64,000 bases of DNA from Paulinella micropora (lineage: Eukaryota > Cercozoa > Imbricatea > Euglyphida): contig BJOX01000070.1 in NCBI GenBank assembly GCA_009731375.1, positions 949,115 to 1,013,114 of the forward strand, read 5' to 3'. Positions 53,587-64,000 of the stretch are shown piece by piece (position 1 is the stretch's first letter; every line of letters begins with the position of its first letter). The notes under the pieces were generated by a model. The model was given only the letters and a program-made list of their open reading frames with translations. It was not told the origin of the DNA and made no database searches. Position numbers and translations under genes: made by a program.

Positions 53587-53686
53587 ACTACTTGTTTCGT
53601 TTAATAATTAATAGTATTAATAGAATTCTGGCAACGACTACTTGTTTCGTTTAATAATTAATAGTATTAATAGAATTCTGGCAACA
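53587..53686. repeat. 50-bp tandem duplication
   Basis: Two identical 50-bp units (ACTACTTGTTTCG...CTGGCAACG) in direct tandem. Confidence 0.9.
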
Positions 53687-55358
53687 GTCGGTGTCAGTCG
53701 CCAGTCGACTGAATTGGACTTGGCAAGGCCACTGATCGTCGTCACGTAAGTTCAAGTTATATACACAAACCGGATCTTGAAGTCAAGATACAGAGTTGTA
53801 ACAGTTAGACGGTGTTAGTACAATATGTATTATATAATATTCAAGTTTTTTTACGCAAGCCGCACTGTTTTGTTAATAATAGAATACTTGCAACTCGTAG
53901 AGCTGAGTGGGACTTGAAGCAGAAGAGATAAAATGGAAGAGGTATCTAAAGATACATTTAAAAGTGTATGTTGCTTCGGAGCAGTCTAACTTTCAGGCCG
54001 GCGGTTGATTCACTAACTTCAATTGTACTTATTAATAACGCCGGTTGATTCACGTCACGGTTCTCCAGTACTTAACTTGAAATCTAGCCCGGCCTGATTG
54101 AGACTGCCAGTGGTTTTTAGTGTCAATGATTGATCATCTAACAATGATGAATCCTGACTTTCGAGGCGCCGGCTGAACGTATGATAAAACCTAGTATAAT
54201 ATTAATAGCAAGCGTTCTTCAATTTAGTAAACAGTTAACTTTCAAACGGCTGTGATTTGGTCAGTGACTGACCGGAGTGTGACAAAAATTCAACTTGAGA
54301 ATGATCGCTACACGGACGACTCTGAGTTCATTATTAATACAATAACTCAAGTTCCTTATCACTCAGTAGCCTGAGTGATCATAGTACGGTATCAGTATTA
54401 CTGTGACTCAGCCTATATGATGATATATTATTAATCATAGTAATATACTATATATGCCGATTTCAGAACTTGAGTAACTTAACTCAAGTTGAACTGAGAC
54501 TTTGAAAAGATCCTAGCTGAAGTAGAGGCACCGGTGTCACCTACTAGAGTCATTATATGTGAGTCGTTCAGTAGTATTATTAATAATCAAAGTAATACTC
54601 AGCGGCTGCTGAAAAGGAAAGTGTTACTGATTAACTTTGAACAACTTTTTGAACTTGAAAAGGTGCTTCCGGTGGGCCGAAGTTCACGTTTCAAAGTTCA
54701 ATGTCACGTAGTAGTATCATAGTATTAACCGCTTCACTGATAATATCCATGAATATTATGACTCTTGAATAAGTCGGCAGATGATTACTATGATCAACTA
54801 TTCATTAAACAAGATCCTATTAACTAGCTCAAATTAACTTGACTCGTGACCCTTATCCTGGGTCGCGTCCAATATTGGACGCGGCGTCGAAAAATAGGTC
54901 GGTGGGCTCATTTGGACGTGAAGTTGTCCACATGTCAGGGTATAATAAACACTGTACTATTTGCCTGGCTCAACATGACTGTACGCGTCCAATATTGGAC
55001 GCACAGGGTCACGTTGAAGGGTGAATTATAGTAGAGTCGTTCAGTGGACACAAGGCGGGGCCTTGAAAGTGATAAAAGAGTGACTCCTCAGAGCCACAAC
55101 CATGCTCGGACCGTCCAACGAAGGGTATTGCCGGTAATACAGAACCTCGCACTAACGCGACCCAATTCGACCGACACACCTGTCCCTGTGCCAGCTGCCA
55201 TCAAGCAAAAGGGTGAGCAAGGACACATAACTGGTCCCGTGGACCCTGTATCCAACTTGTATTGTTACAGAATGATGCAGGAAAAAAACTGAAGGAGAGA
55301 AGGAAAGTAGATAGTCAGTCCTCGGCCTAGTGCATGCAGCCGCCCGGACAGCGACAAT
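53687..55358. other. AT-rich unique region, no gene seen; palindromic structure at 54845-55013
   Basis: Many ATTAATA tracts and repeated GCCGGTTGATTCAC (~54000 and ~54040). Two copies of the perfect palindrome GCGTCCAATATTGGACGC (54865-54882 and 54985-55002) lie inside an outer inverted repeat CGTGACCCT/AGGGTCACG (54845-54853 and 55005-55013). Frames near 54840-55290 are short and unsupported. Confidence 0.6.
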
Positions 55359-55785
55359 CGCCTGCATACATACATACATACATACAAACAAACAAACATA
55401 CATACATACATACATACATACATACATCCGGCATACATACATACATACATACATTACATACATACATACATACAATGTCATACATACATACATACATACA
55501 TACAGACATATATACATACATACATACACACGCATGCATACATACATACATACATACATACATATGCATACATACATACATACATACATACATACACATA
55601 CATACACATAGACATAGCACAAATTAGCTGCGGCACATCCGTTTTGCTAAGCATGACATGTACATACATACATACATACATGCATACATACATACCGCCC
55701 AGTAGCTGTGGCACGTCCGCTGTTACAATGATTTCATTCAGCATTAACCTCTATACATACATACATACATACACATACACAAAAG
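55359..55785. repeat. (CATA)n array with a duplicated GCGGCACATCCG-like island
   Basis: CATA tracts interrupted near 55628 and 55695 by TAGCTGYGGCACRTCCG islands. Confidence 0.85.
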
Positions 55786-55974
55786 ATGTACATACTTTTC
55801 CTATTAATATCTCATACAGCATCGAGGCCTAGTCAACCCACATCAACAACATTTACATCAGACTTCATTTTTCTTCTCTTTTTGTATCTCTTGATACCAG
55901 TTCCCCGGAACTTATTCCTACTAGTGGCAAGGTTTTTTCTTATTAAAATCGTTTGCGTGAAAAAAACATAACTT

Positions 55975-56005
<31 letters not shown>

Positions 56006-56007
56006 CG

Positions 56008-56077
<70 letters not shown>

Positions 56078-56290
56078 NNNNNNNNNNCACACAAACACAC
56101 ACACAAACACACACACACACAAACACACACACAAACACACACAAACACACACACAAACACACACACAAACACACACACGCACCTGATTCTCTGCGGGAAC
56201 TGTTTGAACTCTGGCTTGAAACATACATACATACATACATACATACGTTTACATACATACATACATACATACATGCATGCATGCATAGAC

Positions 56291-56372
<82 letters not shown>
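55786..56372. repeat. Unique spacer, CT, poly-C, gap, (CACA), CATA and GATA arrays
   Basis: 55786-55970 is unique and holds no gene. Then CT/TCTA, poly-C, a 10-N gap (56078-56087), CACAAA, CATA and GATA. Ends at the tail of RPT455 copy 3. Confidence 0.85.
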
Positions 56373-56373
<1 letters not shown>

Positions 56374-56374
<1 letters not shown>

Positions 56375-56785
56375 GAAATATCGACTAATGTCAGAAAAAA
56401 GGAGCTTCTGATTTCGTCAACCAGGAAGTCTGTGGGTAAAGTATTAACCCGACGCCCAGCTAAGCCGTGATGTTTGCACGGAAGGGACTGATACAGGCAA
56501 TACCAAATCTCCCTAGTACCAGGCGGGGCCAGGGCTCGTTCCATAAGCGCCCCTTGCAGAACGAGCTCCCACCTCCATTACAGAGGACCCAGTAAGCAGA
56601 TGGAGTTTCGACAGTCTAGTATAAACCGACAGAGCACTGTGGGTTTTATTCCGGGCTCAACAAGCGAGAAAGGGCACCCTGAGGGAACAGGATTGTGCTT
56701 CCCGTCGCTATTTCGGCATGTGACTTATAGGCGTATGGCTAGGCACACATAAGGCACCCCACCACGGGCCCAGCACACCCACACC
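56374..56785 (-). repeat. RPT455 copy 3 (minus, 5' truncated)
   Basis: Full 3' part; at its 5' end it stops after GGTGTGGGTGTGCTGGGCCC and joins a second GATA array (56788-56842), so it lacks the first ~35 bp present in copies 1 and 4. Confidence 0.87.
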
Positions 56786-56844
<59 letters not shown>

Positions 56845-56961
56845 GTAGAAAGAAAGAAAGAAGGCCAGAACAACCTAAAGGACGCAACTCCTCATACCCA
56901 ACACAACTATATCTAGATATGATAATAAGGCTATTATTATTTATTAACGTTATGTTTGTTG

Positions 56962-57254
56962 TTAGGTGGCAACCTTCCGCACAGTCCACCTAAGGTGTCT
57001 GGTGGTAGCCTTCCGCACACTCACCAGTGTGGTGGTAGCCTTACGCACACTCACCAGTTCGTTCGTTCGGTGGTAGCCTTCCGCACACCCGGATAAAACG
57101 CTATAGTGAATAAAGACTGTGGCACTAGGTGTAGCCTTCCGCACATCACCTAGTGGTTCTAGGTACAGCCTTCCGCACGTCACCTAGCGCTAGGTACAGC
57201 TTCCGCACGTCACCTAGTGGTTCGCTAGTGGCAGCCTTCCGCACATCCCCTAGC
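56962..57254. repeat. Array of eight hairpins with conserved GCCTTCCGCAC loop
   Basis: Eight units, each an inverted repeat around a near-invariant loop TAGCCTTCCGCACAT. Stems: TTAGGTGG/CCACCTAA (56962-56993), CTGGTG/CACCAG (56999-57027), TGGTG/CACCA (57030-57056), TTC-GGTG/CACC-C-GGA (57066-57093), CACTAGGTG/CACCTAGTG (57123-57155), CTAGGT/ACCTAG (57159-57187 and 57190-57217) and GCTAG/CTAGC (57224-57254). Stem sequences differ while pairing is kept. Could be a structured RNA family, a protein-binding array or a transposon-end array. Strand and transcription are unknown. Confidence 0.7.
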
Positions 57255-57952
57255 TAGTTGTTAGCGCGGACGAACCGCAATAGCCCTATCAGGTGAGGGT
57301 CTTCACCTTACACGGGGAACCTCGGCAATATGCTGAGCTGTTTTTGGTTTCGCAGAAGTAGACTCTGCGGTCTTTCAAACTGCGGGAACCGTCCTCTAGC
57401 TTAGCTAACCAATGCTCATAACCTGTTAGAACATACATCTAAGTACTGTTCCTGCACAGAGGTAGCAAGCCGTTCACGGACCGGTTCAAGCTCTGTCATG
57501 ATCGCATCGTACCACAAGCTTTATTGAAAAGACTGCAAAGACATAACAACACGGCCCGGCGCGTCCCGAAGGGATGGCTCTACCGACACGCATCCTACGG
57601 ACAGGCCGGGTCATACTGAATCGGTTCGTTACAGTATTAATACAACCTATTGGTCTAACAAAATCGGCTCGAGGGTGAAGTGACTTGATGCATTTTTATC
57701 AGATCTTAATATAAAATTATTAAGTTAGATTGAAATTCGGAGGCTGCCCTTAATGTGAAATTAGATTGATTCATCACTTTCAAGTTTCCAATCGCTAATG
57801 CTTATTTTAAGTATTATTAATGTTATTACTGATAATATTAACTAAAAACAATAATTTTTTCCTCTTGATTATCAGCAGTAACAATACTATATACTAGGCC
57901 CAGGTCAGTCAAATGCTCATTTTGTAACTTCCACTCTCTCCCTCAGCTTTAG

Positions 57953-57955
<3 letters not shown>
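57255..57955. other. Unique sequence with further small inverted repeats, no gene seen
   Basis: 57275-57620 has other stem-like pairs (AGGTGA/TTCACCT, GCAGAAGTAGACTCTGC, GGCCCGGC/GCCGGGTC). From 57640 it is AT-rich. No coding region is supported. Confidence 0.45.
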
Positions 57956-57998
<43 letters not shown>

Positions 57999-58044
57999 CT
58001 ATCTATCTATCTATCTATCTATCTATTCTATCTATTCTATCTAT

Positions 58045-58088
<44 letters not shown>

Positions 58089-58121
58089 CCTACCTATCTT
58101 TATCTAACTATCTAACTATCT

Positions 58122-58154
<33 letters not shown>

Positions 58155-58171
58155 CATCTATCTATCTATCC

Positions 58172-58230
<59 letters not shown>
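57956..58230. repeat. (TCTA)n microsatellite
   Basis: TCTA with TATTC and CCATC variants, abutting the 5' end of RPT455 copy 4. Confidence 0.92.
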
Positions 58231-58231
<1 letters not shown>

Positions 58232-58232
<1 letters not shown>

Positions 58233-58690
58233 GGGTGCCATCTATCGTCAGACAGAGAATTAGGAGATGGTGTGGATGTGCTGGGCCCGTGGTGGGGTGC
58301 CTTATGTGTGCCTAGCCATACGCCTATAAGTCACATGCCGAAATAGCGACGGGAAGCACAATCTTGTTCCCTCAGGGTGCCCTTTCTCGCTTGTTGAGCC
58401 CGGAATAAAACCCACAGTGCTCTGTCGGTTTATACTAGACTGTCGAACAGTCTCGAAACTCCATCTGCTTACTGGGCCCTCTGTAATGGAGGTGGGAGCT
58501 CGTTCTGCAAGGGGCGCTTTATGGAACGAGCCCTGGCCCCGCCTGGTACTAGGGAGCTTTGGTATTGCCTGTATCAGTCCCTTCCGTGCAAACATCACGG
58601 CTTAGCTGGGCATCGGGTTAATACTTTACCCACAGACTTCCTGGTTGACGAAATCAGAAGCTCCTTTTTTCTGACATTAGTCGATATTTC
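58232..58690 (+). repeat. RPT455 copy 4 (best complete copy)
   Basis: Runs from GGGTGCCATCTATCGTC to GTCGATATTTCATC, followed by a TCTA tail (58691-58778). Very close to copies 1 and 3. Contains an AATAAA. No long conserved frame across copies (an indel, GCGCTTATGG versus GCGCTTTATGG, shifts any frame), so it is probably noncoding. Confidence 0.87.
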
Positions 58691-58778
<88 letters not shown>

Positions 58779-58779
<1 letters not shown>

Positions 58780-60078
58780 GATAGTATCTATCTATCTGTA
58801 TTAAGACCGGAGGTCTACCCTTACGAGCTCAAAGGAAAGTAAAAAATGGAATTTAATAATGAACACAACTGGTTCAAAGCTAACCTCCACTTTTAAAGTA
58901 GAAAGGGAAGTCAGATATGAACCCAAACAACAAGCCAAAGGACAAAACCGCTATCAACGGAGTGTCCCTTTGACACGGGTCATCTGACACGATGTGTTAC
59001 GTCCGTAACCTGCACAAATGCCAAAACATACCACTAACAACAACCCATAAGTGCAATTTCCCTTATTTAGCCATAAATTCCCAGTCACGGGAAAAAGGCT
59101 AAATTTCACGGAATTTCCGTGACCTTTTCGCAAAACTTCAAACGGTTACTACATGTGCTGTAGAAGGATCGGGTCAACGCTATTAATGTGGGAGGTTATT
59201 CAATATGGATGCTACACAATAGTGTAATCTGCATCCTTAAAACCTTCTCCACGCCGGTAAACTGTTAAGTGTAAGATGTAGGTTTCAAGGTCCTATGGGA
59301 TCCAAACTTCCTAGCTTTCCTCCCATATTCCTTATCCTAATACAACATTAAAACCGGACGTATTAATCAGAACCGGAAATGTAACAAGAATTCATCTTAA
59401 AATACATTTAATAACAAGAAATCACTTCCAAGAGTAAATTCCCGTAAAGCCCTAATAGCGTAAAAACGATGTAGTATACCGTGGGTGTTACATAGCACCC
59501 CTTCCCCCTCCTTTGAGATCGCTCGGATCTCAAATCTGGAGTAATACCAACGGAGACTACATCTCATATAATCTCGTCAGTACCGGCTTTCTGGGGAATC
59601 CTAGCCGACTGTCCACCACCCCAAGAGCTACCCTAGCTCGACCCCTGATCAAATCATATCAAGAGCCATCCAACGAATTATATGCTTGTGCTTCATTTGG
59701 GCTAAGTTCCAAGACTTATTGTTGCCCGAAGATCGTGAATCTGACACTCGACCAGCTCACGTCTTCAACCCTTCGCGCGCGATTTCCCCGAAGTCACAGT
59801 CCCATAGTCTGACCGACCACCAACCAGACCCTGTCTAATCCGTCAAATGTGAATGGTGCCTTGGCCCCGAAGTCCGAATTGACCGAACCCCAAAGTCCAA
59901 CCCTTAAAATGACGATGACCTTCTCGCCGAGTTCCCCTCGTACTGTGTCCGTAAAGTTTTAACGTTGAGTGGAACCCTCAGTACCTTGCTTTCCCACACA
60001 TTATGGTCAATGCCCAACTTCCCTCCGACCCGTATTCCGTTCCTTCTCCCCCCAAAGCCGCATCCCGGATGCTTTCCC
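58779..60078. other. Unique region flanking element C, no gene seen
   Basis: AT-rich to ~59460, then mixed. It begins with the palindromic AGACCGGAGGTCT. A short plus-strand frame (59513-59812) has no domain. 59460-60078 lies downstream of element C on its strand and may be its 3' untranslated region. Confidence 0.45.
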
Positions 60079-60720
60079 TCACTTCAGGCTTGGATGCTTC
60101 TTCCCCCGCACTGTTTCCGCTGCGTGTGCACCCCCGATTAGCCTTAAGTCTATCCCGCTCTCCTTGAGCACGTCCCAAACCTTCTGCGGAATGTGCCCGT
60201 CGTGTAACTCGAAGGGGCAATCTAGCACTCCCCTCGGCCACGCCGATATGGTCCATGCCTCATGATCCCTGTCACTCTTCCGCGTGGCTGGATCTATCTT
60301 GGCATCCCATACTTCCCTATTCGCAGCATCCCACCATACCGGGACATAATCGCGGTACATCCGGTTCTCGACCGTATCTTTATCCCAAGACCGGTAAAAC
60401 TGCAGCATAGGCTGAAGGTTTTTAAGCGCACTCTCTGACGACCGAGTCTTCCTCGAGTCCTTCGCCAGCCCCACAACCTTCACCACAAAGAGAACATCCT
60501 TGTCTCCTCTTGTAACGAATCTAGATGGGGGCCTGACCAGATAGAACCGATCCAGAATCCACGTCATGCCCAGAGCCTTATTACCCTCCTTCCATAACTT
60601 GTGCTTGACGTCTACTTGCGAGGGCCTAACCGGCCCCTCCGGCTCCGCCTGCACTTCCGTCCTCCTACGCTTACCCGGCCTACTCCCCGGTTCCGAGTAG
60701 ATCAGATCATTATCCGCCGC
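60079..60720 (-). pseudogene. Element C shared post-integrase C-terminal module
   Basis: Open from above 60654 to TGA 60079. Blocks in order: HKLWKEGNKALG..WILDRFYLVRP, DKDVLFVVKVVGLA, LQPMLQFYRSW, DYVPVWWDAANREVWDAKI, EAWTISAWPRGVLDCPFEL, IPQKVWDVLKES and AETVRGKKHPSLK. Element B has matching blocks in the same order. Rich in Trp and aromatic residues, about 150-180 residues, so a folded domain. The beta-rich aromatic pattern suggests a chromatin-reader-like fold, but that is speculation. Confidence 0.7.
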
Positions 60721-61178
60721 TCTCTTCGCCGCCTCTGTGGATGGCTTGCGACTCGCATCTGACCCTTTTCCCCGACCTCAGGCCCTTTGGAGCTTATCCG
60801 GCCGACGCCCTCTTCGGGGGCCCGTGCCTTCTTCCCCTCCTGGCCCTTCCGGTCCCCGGGCTTCCCACCATCGGGTTCCTTATCCGTTCCCAACTTAGGA
60901 GGGTCCTGAAACTCCCCCTTTTCCCTGACGAGCGCTTCCTGGAGCGTCTCGTTCTCCATCAGGAACGGATCGTACTTGATGAGGCGCCGAACATTAACAA
61001 TCTTGTTCTCCCCCCTGCCTCTAATCCGATAGTTAAACGGCCCCGTCTGTTGCACTACCTGATAAGGCCCTTTCCAGTGCACAAACATCTTAGACGATAT
61101 GCCCTTCGGAACCTGTGGGTAGTATAAGATGACGATGTCTCCTGACTTATACGTCACCATAGACAAGTCCTGTTCCAA
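60702..61178 (-). pseudogene. Element C integrase GPY-type C-terminal domain
   Basis: TYKSGDIVILYYPQVPKGISSKMFVHWKGPYQVVQQTGPFNYRIRG...IVNVRRLIKYDPF fits the integrase C-terminal beta-barrel (GDxVxxYYP, WKGPYxVV, VNVRRLIxY). A Lys/Glu/Gly-rich linker follows. The true start lies upstream in frame; the join to the core is broken by a 1-base slip near 61195. Confidence 0.75.
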
Positions 61179-61189
61179 GGGTTCTTTGC

Positions 61190-61888
61190 TCAGCTGACGA
61201 GTCTGTTCCGATCCGCCAGCCTCGCTTGCCTAACCGCTTGCATGGCCTCCATGGAGACCCACATCCAAACCCCCCAGAGCTCATCCTCGTCCATCACAAG
61301 CCCAGGCCCATCCTGATATACCAAGTGTTGGGGCATCACCGGCTCCTGCCCGTACACTACCTGATACGGGGACCTACATTCCGCCCCCGCTCCAAGAGCC
61401 TTCGATGGCATCGCGTTCATAGCGAAAACAAAGATCGGGACCACCTCTCTCCACAAGAGCTGACTCTTCTTGCAGTAGGTCCTTAGAGCCGACTTGAGCG
61501 GTCTATGCACCCGCTCAATCTTGCTATTAGCCCTCGGATTGTACGGTGTAACGTACTGCCAGTGAACCCCGTAAAACTTCGCGAGCCTTTCCATCAGCTC
61601 GTTATCAAAGGCTGGCCCCTTGTCCGAGCAGATCGTCTTGGGGACCCCTACCACACATAGGATTCGATCGATCAGCTCCCTGGCTGTCGTCTCCGCCGTT
61701 GTGTCAGGCACCGCTATCGCCCAGACGTCATTGCTCGCCCTATCAATGACCGTCATCAAGAACTTATCCTTCGCCGAAGGCAGCGGAATCACTAACTTGT
61801 ACTGCGGAATATTTAACTTTTGGTGGGTAAGGATCGTTGGAACGAAAGATATCCTTACTGCAAGCAAGATTTTGCTAATCACTTTCAC
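61190..61888 (-). pseudogene. Element C integrase core (5' truncated)
   Basis: Catalytic core: PLPSAKDKFLMTVIDRASNDVWAI, ICSDKGPAFDNELMERLAKFYGVHWQYVTPYNPRAN and KIERVHRPLKSALRTY. The second Asp and the Glu are present with exactly 35 residues between them. The first Asp expected just before PLP is not identifiable (Lys there), which coincides with the truncation point. Typical downstream residues (SPYQVVYGQEP) follow. Confidence 0.8.
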
Positions 61889-63366
61889 ATGACCATATCG
61901 GACCGAAATTATTCAGAAAATATCTTAGTCTGTCTTGCCTTTTCCTGATTGACTGAAAGAAACAAGCACCAGCGGATTGGAAGAAAGTCTAAGTAGGTGA
62001 TTAAGAAACTATTAATCGCTCAAACAAACTACATTTAGAAGGTGTCGCCAAACTTTACCACAACACACATTAGTACTACGAATCCTGAGGATAAGTGGAA
62101 CCACCATTGTGTTAACTGAAATTATGTATACTTGCGCCAAGAATGAATGAAAAAAGACAATCCTGGAGTATGTACACATAAAGTTTACTAATCAACTAAA
62201 GTCTGTCTGGAATCTAAGATAAAATCGCAAACGCAATCACTAGAGTCGAGTCTGGAGATTAATAACAAAATGACATCTTCAGGTACTAAATGAACATATG
62301 TCCGAGGCGTGGGTTGATTGATTGGATCAGGACATGCAGTTATCAACACACAGTAAGGAAATGTGAGGCAAAAAGAAACGTATTACGTCTGAGGTCGATA
62401 CGTTCAACTACGTCACAAGAATCAGTCCATCCACAGAGAACAAGGCTTCTTATTTTTCTTCTTCATTTCGATCATCCTCTAAAGTCTTAAACTTGTGAGG
62501 ATTTGAACTTTGAAGAAATGCTTAAATTCTGCGCGTGGTATACAAATGTACCAAGCGCAGAATTCAAGCAAGAGCGTCTTGTCTGACCATGTAATCCGGT
62601 TGCTCCACGTCTCCAAAACAAATTTGTCTCAAGAAGATAATTAAAGTCAGGTTTTCCCAAATTGGAAAGCCAAAGGCACAAAGTCCTAGAGCATGAGACA
62701 ATCCAGTTAGGGAAAAACTAGTAAGTTCGGAAGAAACAGTTCATCAAAGAACCCAGTTTCTTAAAAGTCTACCTCTGTTTTGACAACTACATAAATACTT
62801 TGTTTGCAAAGAACTTGCATTGTGGTTTTGAGAAGCACAAAAATGTCCGTAAATTGCGACAAAAGTATTTACAACTTAGATGAGAAAAAAATCAATCAAA
62901 AACTATGAACGATCAAAATCAATCACCACAACAAACAGAAGCGTGTCCTAAAAATCCTGCGGATAACTAGAACCAACGTTGTGTGAAGAAAAATAACGAC
63001 AGGACTCTTCAAGATCTGATAAGGTAAACAGGAACACCATGTTACCGTAAGAAGTAAACAATGCACATGCATGAATGAAATGGGACAGGAAAGAAGAAGC
63101 TACCTTAGTGAAAAAGGAAACAACGATACCTGAGGTAAATCTTTTCCTTAAACTCAGACAAGAGCAAACAGGAAAAATAAAACTGTTAATAAAATACACA
63201 GTAATCTATACGAATGGCGACATGAAGTTTTAATCAAAGTTTAAAAAATAGAACTGGGACATCAAAGACTATCTCAACGACAGGAGAAGCAAGGCAAGTG
63301 AAAGCGAGAGCGGCTGAAGGTGCCTGAAATCTGCTCTTGTCCAGCCCAACCTTGAACTAGGCACTG
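61889..63366. other. AT-rich intergenic DNA, no gene seen
   Basis: No repeats of note. Two similar stretches (ATCCTGAGGATAAGTGGAACCAC near 62084 and ATCCTGCGGATAACTAGAACCAAC near 62955) suggest an old duplication. 62535-62570 holds the inverted repeat GAATTC..CTTGG-type. Short frames are unsupported. Confidence 0.45.
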
Positions 63367-64000
63367 TTACATCTTGAGAAACGAATCCAGTCCAAGAGAT
63401 CCCAAGGATTCGTAATCATCCTTCTCGGAGTCCTTCTCGGGCGAAGCGAAAATACCAGAACGTAATTTCATGCGACGATTGGCGTTGACAAGACCATATG
63501 ACGGGTCTTCCGGAGCACTGGCGCCATGCAACATAAACTGATGTAGAGTAGTACTGCGTAATTTCTTCTGCCCGACTTTTCTTTGTTTGGTGTTTGGTGC
63601 TGCAAAACAGAACCGTGGAGTGAGACTGACTGGGAACTGAAATCTAAGCACTACCTTCCTGAGCACTGCCATCTGCGGGGACAAGGCTTGTAGAACTGTT
63701 GACAGGAGCCAATGCGGTTTGATCCTGACTACCCAAGAACGAAACCAATTATTGTTGTGCCTGCTGGGACTGTGCAACCTCGGAAGCGACGGAAGCGACT
63801 GAAAGCGATGAGGACGACGTCGCAGACGTTGCAGCGGAGTCGGAGTCGCCAACACCAGCATTGGCAGCTGGGGATAGAACCAAAGGCGTATCAGATGCAA
63901 CTTTAGTTTCATCCGGCTTGGGTCACCCGGGAGGTGGATCCTGGTTTTCCGAGTCGAGTTGTAAGCCCTCTTTGGCCAAGCCGGAAGCGACCTGAGTTTC
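63367..64000 (-). CDS. 3' end of an unrecognised spliced gene (runs off the window)
   Basis: Last exon 63599-63367 ends at TAA and encodes APNTKQRKVGQKKLRSTT...LDSFLKM, a basic then acidic tail. It is preceded by a 55-bp intron (63654-63600, GTAGTG...TTTTGCAG) whose phases match the upstream exon (...GSAQE plus G). Upstream sequence (63655-64000) is Ser/Ala/Gln-rich in the same frame but holds an in-frame TAA (63751-63749, after CAA CAA) and, near 63920, a TGA. Either the gene is decayed, an intron is missed, or stops are recoded. No domain recognised; possibly a nuclear protein from the basic KLRS/RRMK motifs. Confidence 0.45.
   Translation of the reverse strand, partial: KLRSLPAWPKRAYNSTRKTRIHLPGDPSRMKLKLHLIRLWFYPQLPMLVLATPTPLQRLRRRPHRFQSLPSLPRLHSPSRHNNNWFRSWVVRIKPHWLLSTVLQALSPQMAVLRKVVLRFQFPVSLTPRFCFAAPNTKQRKVGQKKLRSTTLHQFMLHGASAPEDPSYGLVNANRRMKLRSGIFASPEKDSEKDDYESLGSLGLDSFLKM

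Larger units (their letters stand above)
60079..61888 (-). mobile_element. Retroelement C: 5'-truncated Ty3/gypsy integrase end
   Basis: Minus-strand remnant holding part of integrase, a GPY-type tail and the shared C-terminal module. RT and gag are absent: sequence above ~61810 is AT-rich and unrelated. Two frameshifts (near 61195 and near 60720). Confidence 0.83.

Noticed and set aside
56962-57254. CRISPR array
   Set aside because: No equal-length unique spacers, repeats are hairpins of differing stem, and the genome is eukaryotic.
58302-58605. ~60-100 codon frames in RPT455 on both strands
   Set aside because: Small indels between copies (for example GCGCTTATGG versus GCGCTTTATGG) break the frame, so it is not kept as coding.

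Overview
The window looks like nuclear DNA from a microbial eukaryote, probably a microalga or other protist. It has spliced genes with GT-AG introns, three degenerate Ty3/gypsy-order LTR retroelements, a large inverted-repeat DNA transposon, and very long tri-, tetra- and hexanucleotide arrays. There is no operon, bacterial promoter or CRISPR. MORN repeats joined to a TIR/HET-like SHRW domain, and an MGACCS acylation start, fit alveolate, chromerid or stramenopile algae; that placement is inference and weak. The assembly has at least 13 N gaps, many next to homopolymers.

Layout. 1-11880: almost only simple repeats (CT, CATA, TCTA, GAT, TATATC, TTTG, poly-T/A), arranged as short conserved islands separated by microsatellite tracts. 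12288-31097: retroelement A (+), bounded by a 147-bp direct repeat. Its gag frame is split by a 4.8-kb CACTA-like element (14255-19074, TTAT target duplication). A large block of unrecognised coding sequence lies between a protease and the RT-RNase H-integrase part. 32430-40022: retroelement B (-), with gag, a charged ORF, a protease-like domain, RT, RNase H, a deleted integrase and a C-terminal module. 41869-42105: a small compact ORF (-). 42660-45480: TGTA/TGTC arrays. 46593-58690: four copies of a ~455-bp repeat that always ends in a TATC array. One copy sits in an intron of a five-exon TIR/HET-like-MORN gene (47901-52134), which is followed by decayed MORN fragments. 56962-57254: eight tandem hairpins with a conserved loop and differing but still paired stems. 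60079-61888: retroelement C (-), only the integrase end and the C-terminal module. 63367-64000: the last exons of a probable host gene (-).

How the parts relate. The two gene-like loci (TIR/HET-MORN and the 63.4-kb gene) are islands in repeats. The retroelements share a post-integrase module that I do not recognise: B and C match closely, A only by pattern. The arrays carry duplicated pieces of neighbouring unique DNA, so array expansion and segmental duplication probably act together here. The best candidates for something undescribed are the hairpin array, the shared C-terminal module, the coding block between protease and RT in element A, and the CACTA-like element with its palindromic subterminal repeats.
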